DNA of 64,000 bases. It comes from CAIKMD01 sp035552195. GTDB lineage: Bacteria > Pseudomonadota > Alphaproteobacteria > ATCC43930 > CGMCC-115725. The stretch is taken from contig DASZLU010000122.1 in the NCBI GenBank assembly GCA_035552195.1, positions 1-64,000 on the forward strand, written 5' to 3'. This document shows positions 41,076 through 49,147 of this stretch, one piece after another (within the stretch, counting starts at the first letter, position 1; each line of letters opens with the position of its first letter). A program made the position numbers and the translations under genes. Below the pieces are notes generated by a model. The model ran no database searches. It was not told the DNA's origin and saw only the letters and a list, made by a program, of their open reading frames with translations.

Positions 41076-41783
41076 CTAGCGGCGCCGCGCGGCCAGAGCA
41101 CGAAGAAGATCGCGCTCGGCACGCGAGGGCGCATTGGCGCGCTCGACGAGGGGCTCGGCCGCCGCTTGCGCGACTGCACGAGCGATGATGGCCTGTGTCG
41201 GAGCGGCAGCGGCAGCCGCCGGAACGGTGACGCTCGGCTCGACGCGGATCGGCTCTTGGCGCACGAAAGCTGGACGCGGCGTTGCCGCCCTCTGATGCTG
41301 TTGGGGCGCTGCCTCGGCCGACGCACGGCGCGGCGCAGGCTCGGCTGCTGGCGGCGGAGCGGCGGTCACGGCTGGCGCGACCGGCTCGATAAAGTGCTCG
41401 GCGGCGCGCGGTTGCGCCCGCGGCGCTTGCTTCGGTTCGGGCTGCAAATCGGGCTTCAGCGCGTCGCGGCCGGCGCGGATATGGTTGGCGAGCTTGTCGG
41501 CGACACCGCCGCCGCGCTCGATCATATAGGTAAGGTCGTCGGCGAGCGCCTTCGCCTCTTCCACCTTCTTGTCGAGACGGCGGCTGAGATCGTCGGCGGT
41601 GACGCGGAGATTGGTCACGGCGGCTTCCGCGCGCTGCGAGGCGGCGCTGAGATTGCGCACCAGGACCTCGAACTTCTCGCGGTCGTTGCGCACCATCCCG
41701 AGGCGGCGATTGAGGATGATCGAGTAGCCGATCGTCGCGATGAGGAGCAACGCAACGATGGCGTTGCCGGCCAGGCTCAACAT
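41076..41783 (-). CDS. DUF6468-type flagellar-operon protein
   Basis: 235 aa from the ATG at 41783; a GTG directly before it is also possible. One membrane helix (about 4-25), a coiled coil (about 35-100, RNDREKFEVLVRNLSAASQR and then RLDKKVEEAKALADDL), then a Pro/Ala/Gln-rich, probably disordered tail. It is found beside fliM in many alphaproteobacteria and is of unknown function. GGGGAG inside the end of fliM serves as ribosome-binding site. Probably an inner-membrane accessory of the flagellar motor. Confidence 0.7.
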   Translation of the reverse strand: MLSLAGNAIVALLLIATIGYSIILNRRLGMVRNDREKFEVLVRNLSAASQRAEAAVTNLRVTADDLSRRLDKKVEEAKALADDLTYMIERGGGVADKLANHIRAGRDALKPDLQPEPKQAPRAQPRAAEHFIEPVAPAVTAAPPPAAEPAPRRASAEAAPQQHQRAATPRPAFVRQEPIRVEPSVTVPAAAAAAPTQAIIARAVAQAAAEPLVERANAPSRAERDLLRALAARRR

Positions 41784-41786
41784 CAC

Positions 41787-42887
41787 TCAGGCTCCCCGAT
41801 CTCTATCGAGTTTGTCTTCGATCTGCACGGCGATGTTGCCGGCTTTGCGGCCCATCTTGCCGACGAACATCGGCAGGTCGCCGCAGATTAATTTGATATC
41901 GGCATCCGGCTGCGCGTTGAGCGGGATGCGGCTGCCGACATTCAGCTTCAGCACGTCGCGCAGCGACATTTCGACCGTGTCGAGCACGGCCTGGATCGGC
42001 ACGCGGGTGTTCCAGAGCTCACCCGCCAGATGGGTTTCCCAAATCGAGTCACGGCCGAACTTTTCGCCGAGGAAACCTTGGAGCAGGATTTCGCGCACCG
42101 GCTCCAGGGTCGCGTAAGGCAGCAGGACCTCGAGACGGCCGCCGCGATCTTCCATGTCGACGCGCAAACGCGCCAGCACGGCGGCGTTGGCGGGCCGGCC
42201 GATGGTGGCAAAGCGCGGATTGGTCTCGAGCCGGTCGAAGCGGAAGGTGACCGGGCTCAGCGGATCGAACGCACCGGAAAGATCGGAGAGCACGACCGAG
42301 ACGAGGCGCTCGACCAAGTTGCGCTCGATGGTCGTATAGGGACGGCCCTCGATGCGCATCGCCGCGGTGCCGCGGCGCCCGCCGAGAAGCACGTCGACGA
42401 TCGAATAGATCAGTGCGCTGTCGACGGTCAGAAGACCGTAGTTGTCCCATTGCTCGGCCTTGAACACGGTGAGCATCGCCGGCAGCGGAATCGAATTGAG
42501 GTAGTCGCCGAAACGGATCGAGGTGATGTTGTCGATCGAGACTTCGACGTTGTCGGAGGTGAAATTGCGCAGCGAGGTCGACATCATGCGCACGAGGCGG
42601 TCGAAGACCACTTCGAGCATCGGCAAGCGTTCGTAGGAAACGAGCGCTGAGTCGATAATGGCACGGATGCCGGAATTGTCGGCCGCGGAACTACCGCCGT
42701 CGCCAAAGCCGAGAAGGCTGTCGATCTCGTTCTGATTGAGGACGCGGGCCGACCCGAGCGGGGCAGCACCCCCGCCCTCGCCGTCGGTCATCATGACATC
42801 GGCCGCGGCCTGATCGCCGCCGCCTTCCGTCGCCGCCGCCCATTCAGCGGCCAGTTCTTCGTCGCTCTTGCGCGGCTCGTCAGCCAT
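41787..42887 (-). CDS. fliM: Flagellar motor switch protein FliM
   Basis: 366 aa. The EIDSLLGF motif that is normally at the extreme N-terminus (CheY-P binding) lies here near residue 53, after an acidic/Ala extension (MADEPRKSDEELAAEWAAAT). The middle CheC-like domain has LPMLEVVFDRLVRMMSTSLRN and GGRRGTAAMRIEGRPYTTIE. The C-terminal SpoA domain (about 285-360) has VPIQAVLDTVEMSLRDVLKL. It forms the C-ring that sets rotation direction. Located between fliL and the DUF6468-type gene. Confidence 0.96.
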   Translation of the reverse strand: MADEPRKSDEELAAEWAAATEGGGDQAAADVMMTDGEGGGAAPLGSARVLNQNEIDSLLGFGDGGSSAADNSGIRAIIDSALVSYERLPMLEVVFDRLVRMMSTSLRNFTSDNVEVSIDNITSIRFGDYLNSIPLPAMLTVFKAEQWDNYGLLTVDSALIYSIVDVLLGGRRGTAAMRIEGRPYTTIERNLVERLVSVVLSDLSGAFDPLSPVTFRFDRLETNPRFATIGRPANAAVLARLRVDMEDRGGRLEVLLPYATLEPVREILLQGFLGEKFGRDSIWETHLAGELWNTRVPIQAVLDTVEMSLRDVLKLNVGSRIPLNAQPDADIKLICGDLPMFVGKMGRKAGNIAVQIEDKLDRDRGA

Positions 42888-42895
42888 GGGGGTGC

Positions 42896-43411
42896 CTATT
42901 GAACCAGCATTTCTTTGAAAAGGACGTCGTTCACCTTCACGGGAGCGACGGCGGCGTTCACGCGCGCCAAGAGTTCTTCGCGCAGGCGATAGATGCCGCC
43001 CGAGCCGCGCAGATCGTCGATCCGCAACTCGCGGAGATAAATCTGGAAGTTATCGACGATGCGCGGCATCACGGCCTGCAGCTTCGCCGTGTCCTCTTGC
43101 TTGTCGAGTTCGAGGCTGACCGACAATTTAAGGAAGCTCGCCTTCTTGGCGCCGCCGCTGTTCAGATTGACGAGGAAGTCAGGCAGATCGAAGAACACCA
43201 GCGGCTTCGGCGGCGGGGCTGCTTCGGCGACCGGGGCCTCTTTCTTCTTGCCCATGAGGCCGTCGAGCATACCGGTGAAATAGAGACCGGCGCCGGCGAC
43301 GAGCAGCAGAACCACCACGCCACCGACGATGATCATCAACTTGCTCTTCCCGCCTTTGGCTTCGCCTTCGGCAGCGGCGGGAGCGGCTTCAACTTCTTCG
43401 GCGGTCGACAT
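42896..43411 (-). CDS. fliL: Flagellar basal body-associated protein FliL
   Basis: 171 aa from the ATG at 43411; the open frame continues upstream but without coding character. Short acidic cytoplasmic start, one membrane helix (about 25-46, LMIIVGGVVVLLLVAGAGLY), then the periplasmic FliL domain (PDFLVNLNSGGAKKASFLKL, ending with KVNDVLFKEMLVQ). FliL rings surround the stator and help torque. Eight bases before fliM, first gene of the minus-strand motor operon. Confidence 0.93.
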   Translation of the reverse strand: MSTAEEVEAAPAAAEGEAKGGKSKLMIIVGGVVVLLLVAGAGLYFTGMLDGLMGKKKEAPVAEAAPPPKPLVFFDLPDFLVNLNSGGAKKASFLKLSVSLELDKQEDTAKLQAVMPRIVDNFQIYLRELRIDDLRGSGGIYRLREELLARVNAAVAPVKVNDVLFKEMLVQ

Positions 43412-43481
43412 CGGCGTCACACTCAGGAAAAGGGGTGTCGGGACTGCGGCAAATCTGGGGCGGACGATAACGATGGTAGGG

Positions 43482-43496
43482 TTAACAAGTGGTTGA
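43482..43496 (-). promoter_or_regulatory. Near-consensus CtrA-like box upstream of fliL
   Basis: TTAA (43482-43485), seven bases, TTGA (43493-43496), one base off the TTAA-N7-TTAA pattern bound by the alphaproteobacterial cell-cycle regulator CtrA. It lies about 70-85 bases before the fliL start. In Caulobacter fliL and fliM are CtrA-controlled early flagellar genes, which fits, but this is inference. Confidence 0.4.
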
Positions 43497-43600
43497 AGGG
43501 GTCCGGCAAACCGGCAGATTTTTCCCGGCAAACCCGGTCAAAGGCAGCGGGGGCTTGGCCGTACCCGACGCTAAGTAATTGAAAAAGTGAGATTCCAATT

Positions 43601-43617
43601 TTGGCACGAGGCGTGCA
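43601..43617 (+). promoter_or_regulatory. Sigma-54 promoter of flgF-flgG-flgA-flgH
   Basis: TTGGCACGAGGCGTGCA contains the -24 GG (43603-43604) and -12 GC (43615-43616) exactly ten bases apart, the strict sigma-54 spacing, with the extended TTGGCACG box intact. The start site would be near 43628, 25 bases before the flgF ATG. Needs an enhancer-binding protein such as FlbD, which is not in the window. Confidence 0.75.
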
Positions 43618-43652
43618 ACGACGAAGCCGAAATTAACCGAGCCCGTTAGGTC

Positions 43653-44375
43653 ATGGAAAACGCGAGCTACATCGCCCTGTCTGGTCAGACTGCCCGCGAG
43701 CACCAAATGGAAGTGCTCGCGAACAACATCGCCAATCTCTCGACGCCTGGCTTCAAGGCCGAGAGGATGATGTTCAAGGAGTACCTGAGCAAGCCGGACG
43801 ACGGCAGTGATCCGAGCTCCTATGTCGTCAGCCAAGGCAATGCCCGCGATATGAGCCAGGGAAACCTGACCCATACCGGCAATCCGCTCGACGTCGCCCT
43901 AAACGGCAACGGCTTCATGACCGTGACGACACCGAGCGGCAATCAATATACCCGCAACGGCCATCTCCAGATCGACAACCAGGGCGAGCTCGTCACGACG
44001 ACAGGTTTCGTCGTGCAAGGCGACGGCGGCTCGCCGATCGTCGTTCCTTCGGGCGCCGCCTCGATCACCATCGGCAAGGACGGCACTGTCGCCACCGAAA
44101 AGCAGACGATCGGCAAGATTTCGGTGGTCAATTTCGACAATCCGCAAATCCTCGCCGAAAGCCAGGGCGGCCTCTACGCGACCACCCAAACGCCGACGCC
44201 GGCCACGGGTACCACCGTCGAACAAGGTACGATCGAAGAAGCGAACCTCCAGCCGGTCGTCGAAATGACGAAGCTGATGGATACCGCCCATCAGATGGGC
44301 CTCGTCAAGAATTTCGTCGACGGCGAGCATACGCGTTTGAAAAACGCGATCGATCGCCTCGGCAAGACCGTTTAA
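43653..44375 (+). CDS. flgF: Flagellar basal-body rod protein FlgF
   Basis: 240 aa proximal rod protein. The N-terminal Flg_bb_rod motif has QTAREHQMEVLANNIANLST near 10-29. The middle has GNPLDVALNGNGFMTVTTPS, and the C-terminal helix has ETMK-like EEANLQPVVEMTKLMDTAHQ. Exported by the flagellar type III system, so without a signal peptide. First gene after the sigma-54 promoter, 32 bases before flgG. FlgF and FlgG resemble each other; gene order and the shorter length identify this one as FlgF. Confidence 0.93.
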   Translation: MENASYIALSGQTAREHQMEVLANNIANLSTPGFKAERMMFKEYLSKPDDGSDPSSYVVSQGNARDMSQGNLTHTGNPLDVALNGNGFMTVTTPSGNQYTRNGHLQIDNQGELVTTTGFVVQGDGGSPIVVPSGAASITIGKDGTVATEKQTIGKISVVNFDNPQILAESQGGLYATTQTPTPATGTTVEQGTIEEANLQPVVEMTKLMDTAHQMGLVKNFVDGEHTRLKNAIDRLGKTV

Positions 44376-44407
44376 GCGCCAAAGTTTTTTAGAGGAAGAA
44401 CGACACC

Positions 44408-45193
44408 ATGCGCGCAACATCCATCGCCGCAACCGGCATGCTGGCTCAACAGCTCAATGTCGAAGTCATCTCGAACAATATCGCCAACCTCAACACCAAC
44501 GCGTTCAAGGCGCAGCGGGCCGAATTCCAGGACCTGCTCTACCAAGACGAGCGTGCGGTCGGCGCCAATTCGTCAGATAGCGGCACGATCGTTCCGGTGG
44601 GCGTTCAGATCGGCACCGGCGTCAAAGCCGCGGCGGTCTATCGCATCGGCACGCAGGGCAACCTTACCCAGACCTCGAACCCGCTCGATGTCGCAATCCA
44701 GGGTCACGGCTATCTGCAAGTGCAGATGCCCGACGGCTCGACCTCGTACACGCGCGACGGCTCGTTGCAGCTCAGCCCGACCGGCCAGCTCGTAACCGCC
44801 GACGGCTACACGATCCAACCCGCGATCACGGTTCCGCAGAACACCACCAGCGTCACGATCAACGCCAACGGCCAGGTGATGGCGCAGGTCGCCGGCCAGA
44901 CCGCGCCGCAGACCGTCGGTCAGCTCGAGCTGGCGAATTTCCCGAACGAGGGCGGTCTTGCGCTGCAAGGCAGCAACCTGCTCACCGAGACGCCCGCCTC
45001 GGGCTCGGCCACGACCGGCAATCCCGGCACCACGGCCTTCGGCACGATCCAGCAAGGCTTCATCGAGACCTCGAACGTCAACATCGTCTCGGAGATCACC
45101 AACCTCATCTCGGCGCAGCGCGCCTATGAGATGAACTCGAAGGTGATCCAAACCTCCGATCAGATGATGTCGACCCTCAACCAGATTCAGTAA
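44408..45193 (+). CDS. flgG: Flagellar distal rod protein FlgG
   Basis: 261 aa, the standard FlgG length. N-terminus MRATSIAATGMLAQQLNVEV followed by ISNNIANLNTNAFKAQRAEF, both hallmark FlgG stretches. The body has SNPLDVAIQGHGYLQVQMPD and the end IVSEITNLISAQRAYEMNSK, then QMMSTLNQIQ. Builds the distal rod that passes through the P and L rings. AGAGGAAG precedes the ATG. Confidence 0.97.
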   Translation: MRATSIAATGMLAQQLNVEVISNNIANLNTNAFKAQRAEFQDLLYQDERAVGANSSDSGTIVPVGVQIGTGVKAAAVYRIGTQGNLTQTSNPLDVAIQGHGYLQVQMPDGSTSYTRDGSLQLSPTGQLVTADGYTIQPAITVPQNTTSVTINANGQVMAQVAGQTAPQTVGQLELANFPNEGGLALQGSNLLTETPASGSATTGNPGTTAFGTIQQGFIETSNVNIVSEITNLISAQRAYEMNSKVIQTSDQMMSTLNQIQ

Positions 45194-45211
45194 CGCGTAA
45201 TCGAGCCGATC

Positions 45212-46165
45212 ATGCGCAAATTCTTCATCCTCGCCGCGTCGCTGGCCGCACTCTCGCCCGGCCTCGCCCTTGCCGACACGATGCTGCTGCCCAACGCCAC
45301 GGTCACCGGCGATACGATCCATATCGGCGATATCTTCCGCGACGCCGGCCCGCATGCGAGCGATCCGGTCGCGCCCGCCCCGGCCCCCGGCACGCGCGTC
45401 ACCTTCAACGCCGCATGGCTCGGTTCGATCGCCCGCGAGCATCATCTCGCCTGGCAGCCGAGCTCGGATTTCGATCAGACCAGCGTCGAGCGCGCCAGCC
45501 GCACCATCGATGCCGACACGGTCGGCCAGCGCATTCTCGCTGCCGCCTCGTCCGATACGCCCACCAGCGATGCCAGCATCCAGCTCGACAATCCCGGCCT
45601 GCGTTTCGTCGTCCCGGCCGAGGCGTCCGACGCGATGACGATCGACGGGCTCAATGTCGATCCGCGCAGCGGCCGCTTCTCGGTCTTCGTCACCGCGCCC
45701 GCCAACAGCGACAACGCCCAACGTCAACGAGTCAGCGGCCGCATCGTCTATCAAGTGACCATCGCGGTTCCGGCGCACGCCATGAGCATGGGCAGCGTCT
45801 TCGGCCCGGCCGATATCAGCGAAGCCAAGTTGCCGCACGAGCGTGTCGCCTCGGACGCGATCACCACGTCGCAGCAACTTATCGGCAAGGCGGCACGCCG
45901 TATCCTGCGCGCCGGCGAGACCGTACGCGCCGGCGATATCGCCGATCCCATCGTCGTGCATAAAGGCGATCTCGTCACCATCGTACTCAACACCGCGGGC
46001 ATGCAGCTCACGGCGCAAGGCAAAGCCATCGAGGATGGCGCGATGGGCGCGTCGATCCGTGTCGCCAACACGCAATCGAGCCGCGTCATCGACACGATGG
46101 TTGCCGGCCCCAATCAAGTCGTTGTCGGCAGCAACGCCATGCCGCCGCGTATCGCTGCCCGTTGA
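45212..46165 (+). CDS. flgA: Flagellar P-ring chaperone FlgA
   Basis: 317 aa with a Sec signal peptide (about 1-19, LALADTMLL). The C-terminal SAF domain has VPAHAMSMGSVFGPADISEA and GKAARRILRAGETVRAGDIA, and the end DTMVAGPNQVVVGS is typical. Helps FlgI assemble the P ring in the periplasm. Lies 18 bases after flgG and 17 before flgH. Confidence 0.93.
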   Translation: MRKFFILAASLAALSPGLALADTMLLPNATVTGDTIHIGDIFRDAGPHASDPVAPAPAPGTRVTFNAAWLGSIAREHHLAWQPSSDFDQTSVERASRTIDADTVGQRILAAASSDTPTSDASIQLDNPGLRFVVPAEASDAMTIDGLNVDPRSGRFSVFVTAPANSDNAQRQRVSGRIVYQVTIAVPAHAMSMGSVFGPADISEAKLPHERVASDAITTSQQLIGKAARRILRAGETVRAGDIADPIVVHKGDLVTIVLNTAGMQLTAQGKAIEDGAMGASIRVANTQSSRVIDTMVAGPNQVVVGSNAMPPRIAAR

Positions 46166-46182
46166 AGAATAGGAACGTACCG

Positions 46183-46935
46183 ATGACCAGCCTTTCGATC
46201 CGCCAGCTTCTCGCCGTGACCGTCGCCACGGCCGTGCTGACGAGCTGCAGCGCCGCCAGCCGCCTGTCGCAGATCGGCGAGACGCCGCCGCTGACGACCA
46301 TCCAGGATCCGAAGACGCAGCCCGGCTATCAGCCTGTGTCGCTGCCGATGCCGGCGCCGATCGTTACCGAGCGTCAGCCGAATTCACTGTGGAAAGCCGG
46401 CAGCCGCGCCTTCTTCAAGGATCAACGCGCCTCCAATATCGGCGATATCCTCACCGTGCTCGTCAATTTCGACGACAAGGCACAATTCAACAACGAAACC
46501 CAGACCCAGCGCACGACCAACGAGCAGGATACGATGCCGAACGTTTTCGGCCTCGAAGGCCAGATCGGCAAGATCCTGCCCAAGGGCTTCAACCCGGCAA
46601 GCGCGGTCAACATCACCGGTGCCACCAACAATGACGGTAAGGCGACGATCAATCGCCAGGAACAAGTCACGCTCGAAGTCGCCGCCCTCGTCACCCAGGT
46701 GCTGCCCAACGGCAACCTCGTCGTACAAGGCCATCAGGAGATCCGCGTCAATTACGAAGTGCGCGATCTCCAGGTCACGGGCGTGCTGCGCCCGCAAGAC
46801 ATCAGCTCGATCAACACCGTCGCGCTCGATAAGCTCGCCGAAGCCCGCGTCTCGTACGGCGGCCGCGGCCAGATGACCAACGATCAGCAGCCGCGCTATG
46901 GCCAGCAGCTCCTCGACATCCTCGCGCCGTTCTAA
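46183..46935 (+). CDS. flgH: Flagellar L-ring lipoprotein FlgH
   Basis: 250 aa. Lipoprotein signal peptide with lipobox LTSC near residue 20. Conserved FlgH segments: NSLWKAGSRAFFKDQRASNI, GDILTVLVNFDDKAQ, NGNLVVQGHQEIRVNYEVRD, and GRGQMTNDQQPRYGQQLLDI at the end. Forms the L ring in the outer membrane. The ATG at 46183 has AGGAA seven bases upstream; a longer frame starts at 46162. Last gene of the flgFGAH operon, followed by a terminator hairpin. Confidence 0.96.
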   Translation: MTSLSIRQLLAVTVATAVLTSCSAASRLSQIGETPPLTTIQDPKTQPGYQPVSLPMPAPIVTERQPNSLWKAGSRAFFKDQRASNIGDILTVLVNFDDKAQFNNETQTQRTTNEQDTMPNVFGLEGQIGKILPKGFNPASAVNITGATNNDGKATINRQEQVTLEVAALVTQVLPNGNLVVQGHQEIRVNYEVRDLQVTGVLRPQDISSINTVALDKLAEARVSYGGRGQMTNDQQPRYGQQLLDILAPF

Positions 46936-46960
46936 GACGTAGAGCGAGACTTCTCATCGC

Positions 46961-46983
46961 GATGCCGGCCTTGGGCCGGCATC
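46961..46983. terminator. Terminator hairpin after flgH
   Basis: A perfect ten-base stem, GATGCCGGCC (46961-46970) with GGCCGGCATC (46974-46983), and a tight TTG loop. It is followed by GTCGTTTC, a weak T-tract. It lies between the flgH stop and the stop of the convergent NmrA-like gene, so it can act in both directions. Confidence 0.7.
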
Positions 46984-47000
46984 GTCGTTTCAGGAGAACG

Positions 47001-48017
47001 CTAGAACCACTCCGGATGCGTTTGGCGCCATAGGGCGTGGCGCGCCGGATTGGCAGCGAGCAATTCTTGGAATTCGGCGGCGGCTTTCGTGTCGCCGCCT
47101 TTTGCCGCGTTGTGAAGGCGGATCATGGTGAAGCCGAGATCGTCGGGCCGTGTCTCCATGCCGCGCGCATGCCACTGGAAGCCGAATTTGTAATCGCTGG
47201 TCAACGGCACACCGGTCAGCAGTTCGGACGCGTTTTCGTTGAACTGCTCGAACACGGTCTTGCCCGGATGGCCCAGCAGCGCCGGCAGGTCGTTGCCCGG
47301 CTCGCCGAGACCGCCCAACCCGCCCCAAGCCGGCTTGTCGCTCGGCACCACCACGATCGGCTTGCCGGCAATCTTGCCGAGTTCGGCCGCGAGATCGCGC
47401 GCGGTGATCGCCGAGCCGATAATGTGATAGATCTTGCCCGCATGCCCCGGTCCCAGCAGCACCTCGGCGCCGGCGGCGGCGATGTCGTCGCGGGTGATGT
47501 AGTTGCGTCTGAGATCGGGCGTGTCGGTCGCGATGCGGCCTTCGCGGATGTAGCGCTTGGCCTCGCGGCCGAGACTTTCGGCGAAGATCGCCGTGCGCAG
47601 CACGACCCATTCCATACCGCTTTCGCGCAGCGCGTTCTCGGTCTGAAAATCGTCGTCGCAGCTTGCGGCGATGCCGGCGCCGATCATCGATTGATAGACG
47701 CAGTAGCGGATGCCAGCCTGTTTCGCGATATCGACGACGGTGCGTTTGACGGCGATCTCGTCGACCGCGTCGGGCGGATGATTGAGCGGCATGAAATACA
47801 TCCGCTCGCCGCCCGCGAAGGCTTGCGGCAGCGAGGCAAGATCGGTGAAATCGCCGTAGCGCAACGTCGCGCCCCTGGCGCCGTAGACCGCGACTTCATC
47901 GCGCTCGGGGCTGCGCGAGATCAGGGTCAAATCGCGCGCCGGTACACCGCGCGCCAGGAGATTGTCGATGATCTTACGCGAGGTCCGGCCCGACGCGCCG
48001 GTGATGACGATCTTCAT
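47001..48017 (-). CDS. NmrA-like NAD(P)-binding protein
   Basis: 338 aa of the atypical SDR / NmrA family. The N-terminal nucleotide motif is ITGASGRTSRKIIDNLLARG. LRYGDFTDLASLPQAFAG and RYCVYQSMIGAG follow, then MEWVVLRTAIFAESL and HIIGSAITARDLAAELGKIA. Family members are quinone oxidoreductases, NADP sensors or regulators. It lies between a flagellar operon and two Pht5-like genes on the same strand, and could be part of a small catabolic operon with them. Substrate unknown. Confidence 0.82.
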   Translation of the reverse strand: MKIVITGASGRTSRKIIDNLLARGVPARDLTLISRSPERDEVAVYGARGATLRYGDFTDLASLPQAFAGGERMYFMPLNHPPDAVDEIAVKRTVVDIAKQAGIRYCVYQSMIGAGIAASCDDDFQTENALRESGMEWVVLRTAIFAESLGREAKRYIREGRIATDTPDLRRNYITRDDIAAAGAEVLLGPGHAGKIYHIIGSAITARDLAAELGKIAGKPIVVVPSDKPAWGGLGGLGEPGNDLPALLGHPGKTVFEQFNENASELLTGVPLTSDYKFGFQWHARGMETRPDDLGFTMIRLHNAAKGGDTKAAAEFQELLAANPARHALWRQTHPEWF

Positions 48018-48133
48018 CGACGAAACTTACGCTCCCTGGCTCTCGATTTCACCGACGACGCTGCCCTTGCCCGTCGTCCCGACGCCGATCAAGGTGCCGG
48101 CGACGAGCAGCGACGGAGGTCGGGAATGCACCC

Positions 48134-49123
48134 TCACGACCCCAGCGCGTTCGGCGCGAAAAGCTCCTCCATCGTCATCACGCGCGGCGTCAGGCCCTGT
48201 TGGTTCGAGTAGCGCGCGGCGAGCTCGAGGACCTCGCGGTTGGCGCGCAGGCCGTGCGTGATCAGCGGCCGCGCCACGATGGCGCGGTATTCCGCCGGCA
48301 CGAGACCGGTCTCGAAATGGTAATGCATCTGTTCTTGCCGCTCGCGCTCGGCGACGGCATTGGCTTTCTGGAACGCCTTGATGATGTTGATCGCGACCCA
48401 GGGGTTCTTTTCGAAGATCTCGCGCTTCACCACCATGCCGTGATTGATCGGATAGGTGCCGGTCTTCTTGTAATAGCGCGCGCATTCGGCGGCGTTATCG
48501 GCAAAAAGTGGCTTGATATCGGCATGGTTGTCGAGATCGACGGTGCTGCGGTCGATGACGTCCGAATGCCGATTATAGGACATCGCCGCATCGATCTCGC
48601 CGGAAACGAGCATCGAGCCGATGCTCTTATCGGCCGGGATGCGCTGGACCCGTTTCGGCAGCTCGAAGCCGATGGCGCCAGCATGGCTGCGGTTCGGCAA
48701 TCGCTCCATGAAATAGGTCATGTCCTCGGTCGCGACGCCGAACTCGCTGTCGAGAACGCCGCGCGTCCAAAGCGCCGAGGTCTGGATATATTCGGGCACG
48801 CCGATGCGCTTGCCTTTGAGATCGGCGGGGGTGTCGATCTTGGCGTCTTTCCGGACATAGATACCGGTGTGGTAGAAGCGCCGCGTCGTGAAGATCGGCA
48901 GGCCGACGAAACGCTGATCGTCGCGCGAGCGGATGATCATCAGCTCCGACATCGACAGCTCGGACACGTCGAATTCTGCTTTGTTCAACTGCCGCCAGAA
49001 CATCTCGGCCGGACCGAGCACGGTCTTGGTGAGATCGACGCCGTCCACGGTGGCGCGCCCATCGATGATCGGGCGCGTGCGCGGATTGTCGGTGATGGCG
49101 AGGTGGAGATCGAGATTGGCCAT
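48134..49123 (-). CDS. Pht5-like / NMT1-fold protein without signal peptide, copy A
   Basis: 329 aa of periplasmic-binding-protein fold but starting directly MANLDLHLAITDNPRTRPII with no export signal. It resembles 4,5-dihydroxyphthalate decarboxylase (Pht5) and its many uncharacterised relatives: AEMFWRQLNKAEFDVSELSM, ADLKGKRIGVPEYIQTSALW, YPINHGMVVKREIFEKNPW and the end FAPNALGS. Many databases call these ABC binding proteins; the lack of a signal argues for a cytoplasmic enzyme. Tandem with a close paralogue 24 bases upstream. Substrate unknown. Confidence 0.75.
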   Translation of the reverse strand: MANLDLHLAITDNPRTRPIIDGRATVDGVDLTKTVLGPAEMFWRQLNKAEFDVSELSMSELMIIRSRDDQRFVGLPIFTTRRFYHTGIYVRKDAKIDTPADLKGKRIGVPEYIQTSALWTRGVLDSEFGVATEDMTYFMERLPNRSHAGAIGFELPKRVQRIPADKSIGSMLVSGEIDAAMSYNRHSDVIDRSTVDLDNHADIKPLFADNAAECARYYKKTGTYPINHGMVVKREIFEKNPWVAINIIKAFQKANAVAERERQEQMHYHFETGLVPAEYRAIVARPLITHGLRANREVLELAARYSNQQGLTPRVMTMEELFAPNALGS

Positions 49124-49147
49124 TTCTGCCGCCCTACCCTTTTCCGA

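Noticed and set aside
48027..48131. 34-codon minus-strand frame between the Pht5-like and NmrA-like genes, with a Gly-rich hydrophobic stretch.
   Set aside because: Only a GTG start overlapping the upstream gene end, no clear ribosome-binding site and too short to judge.
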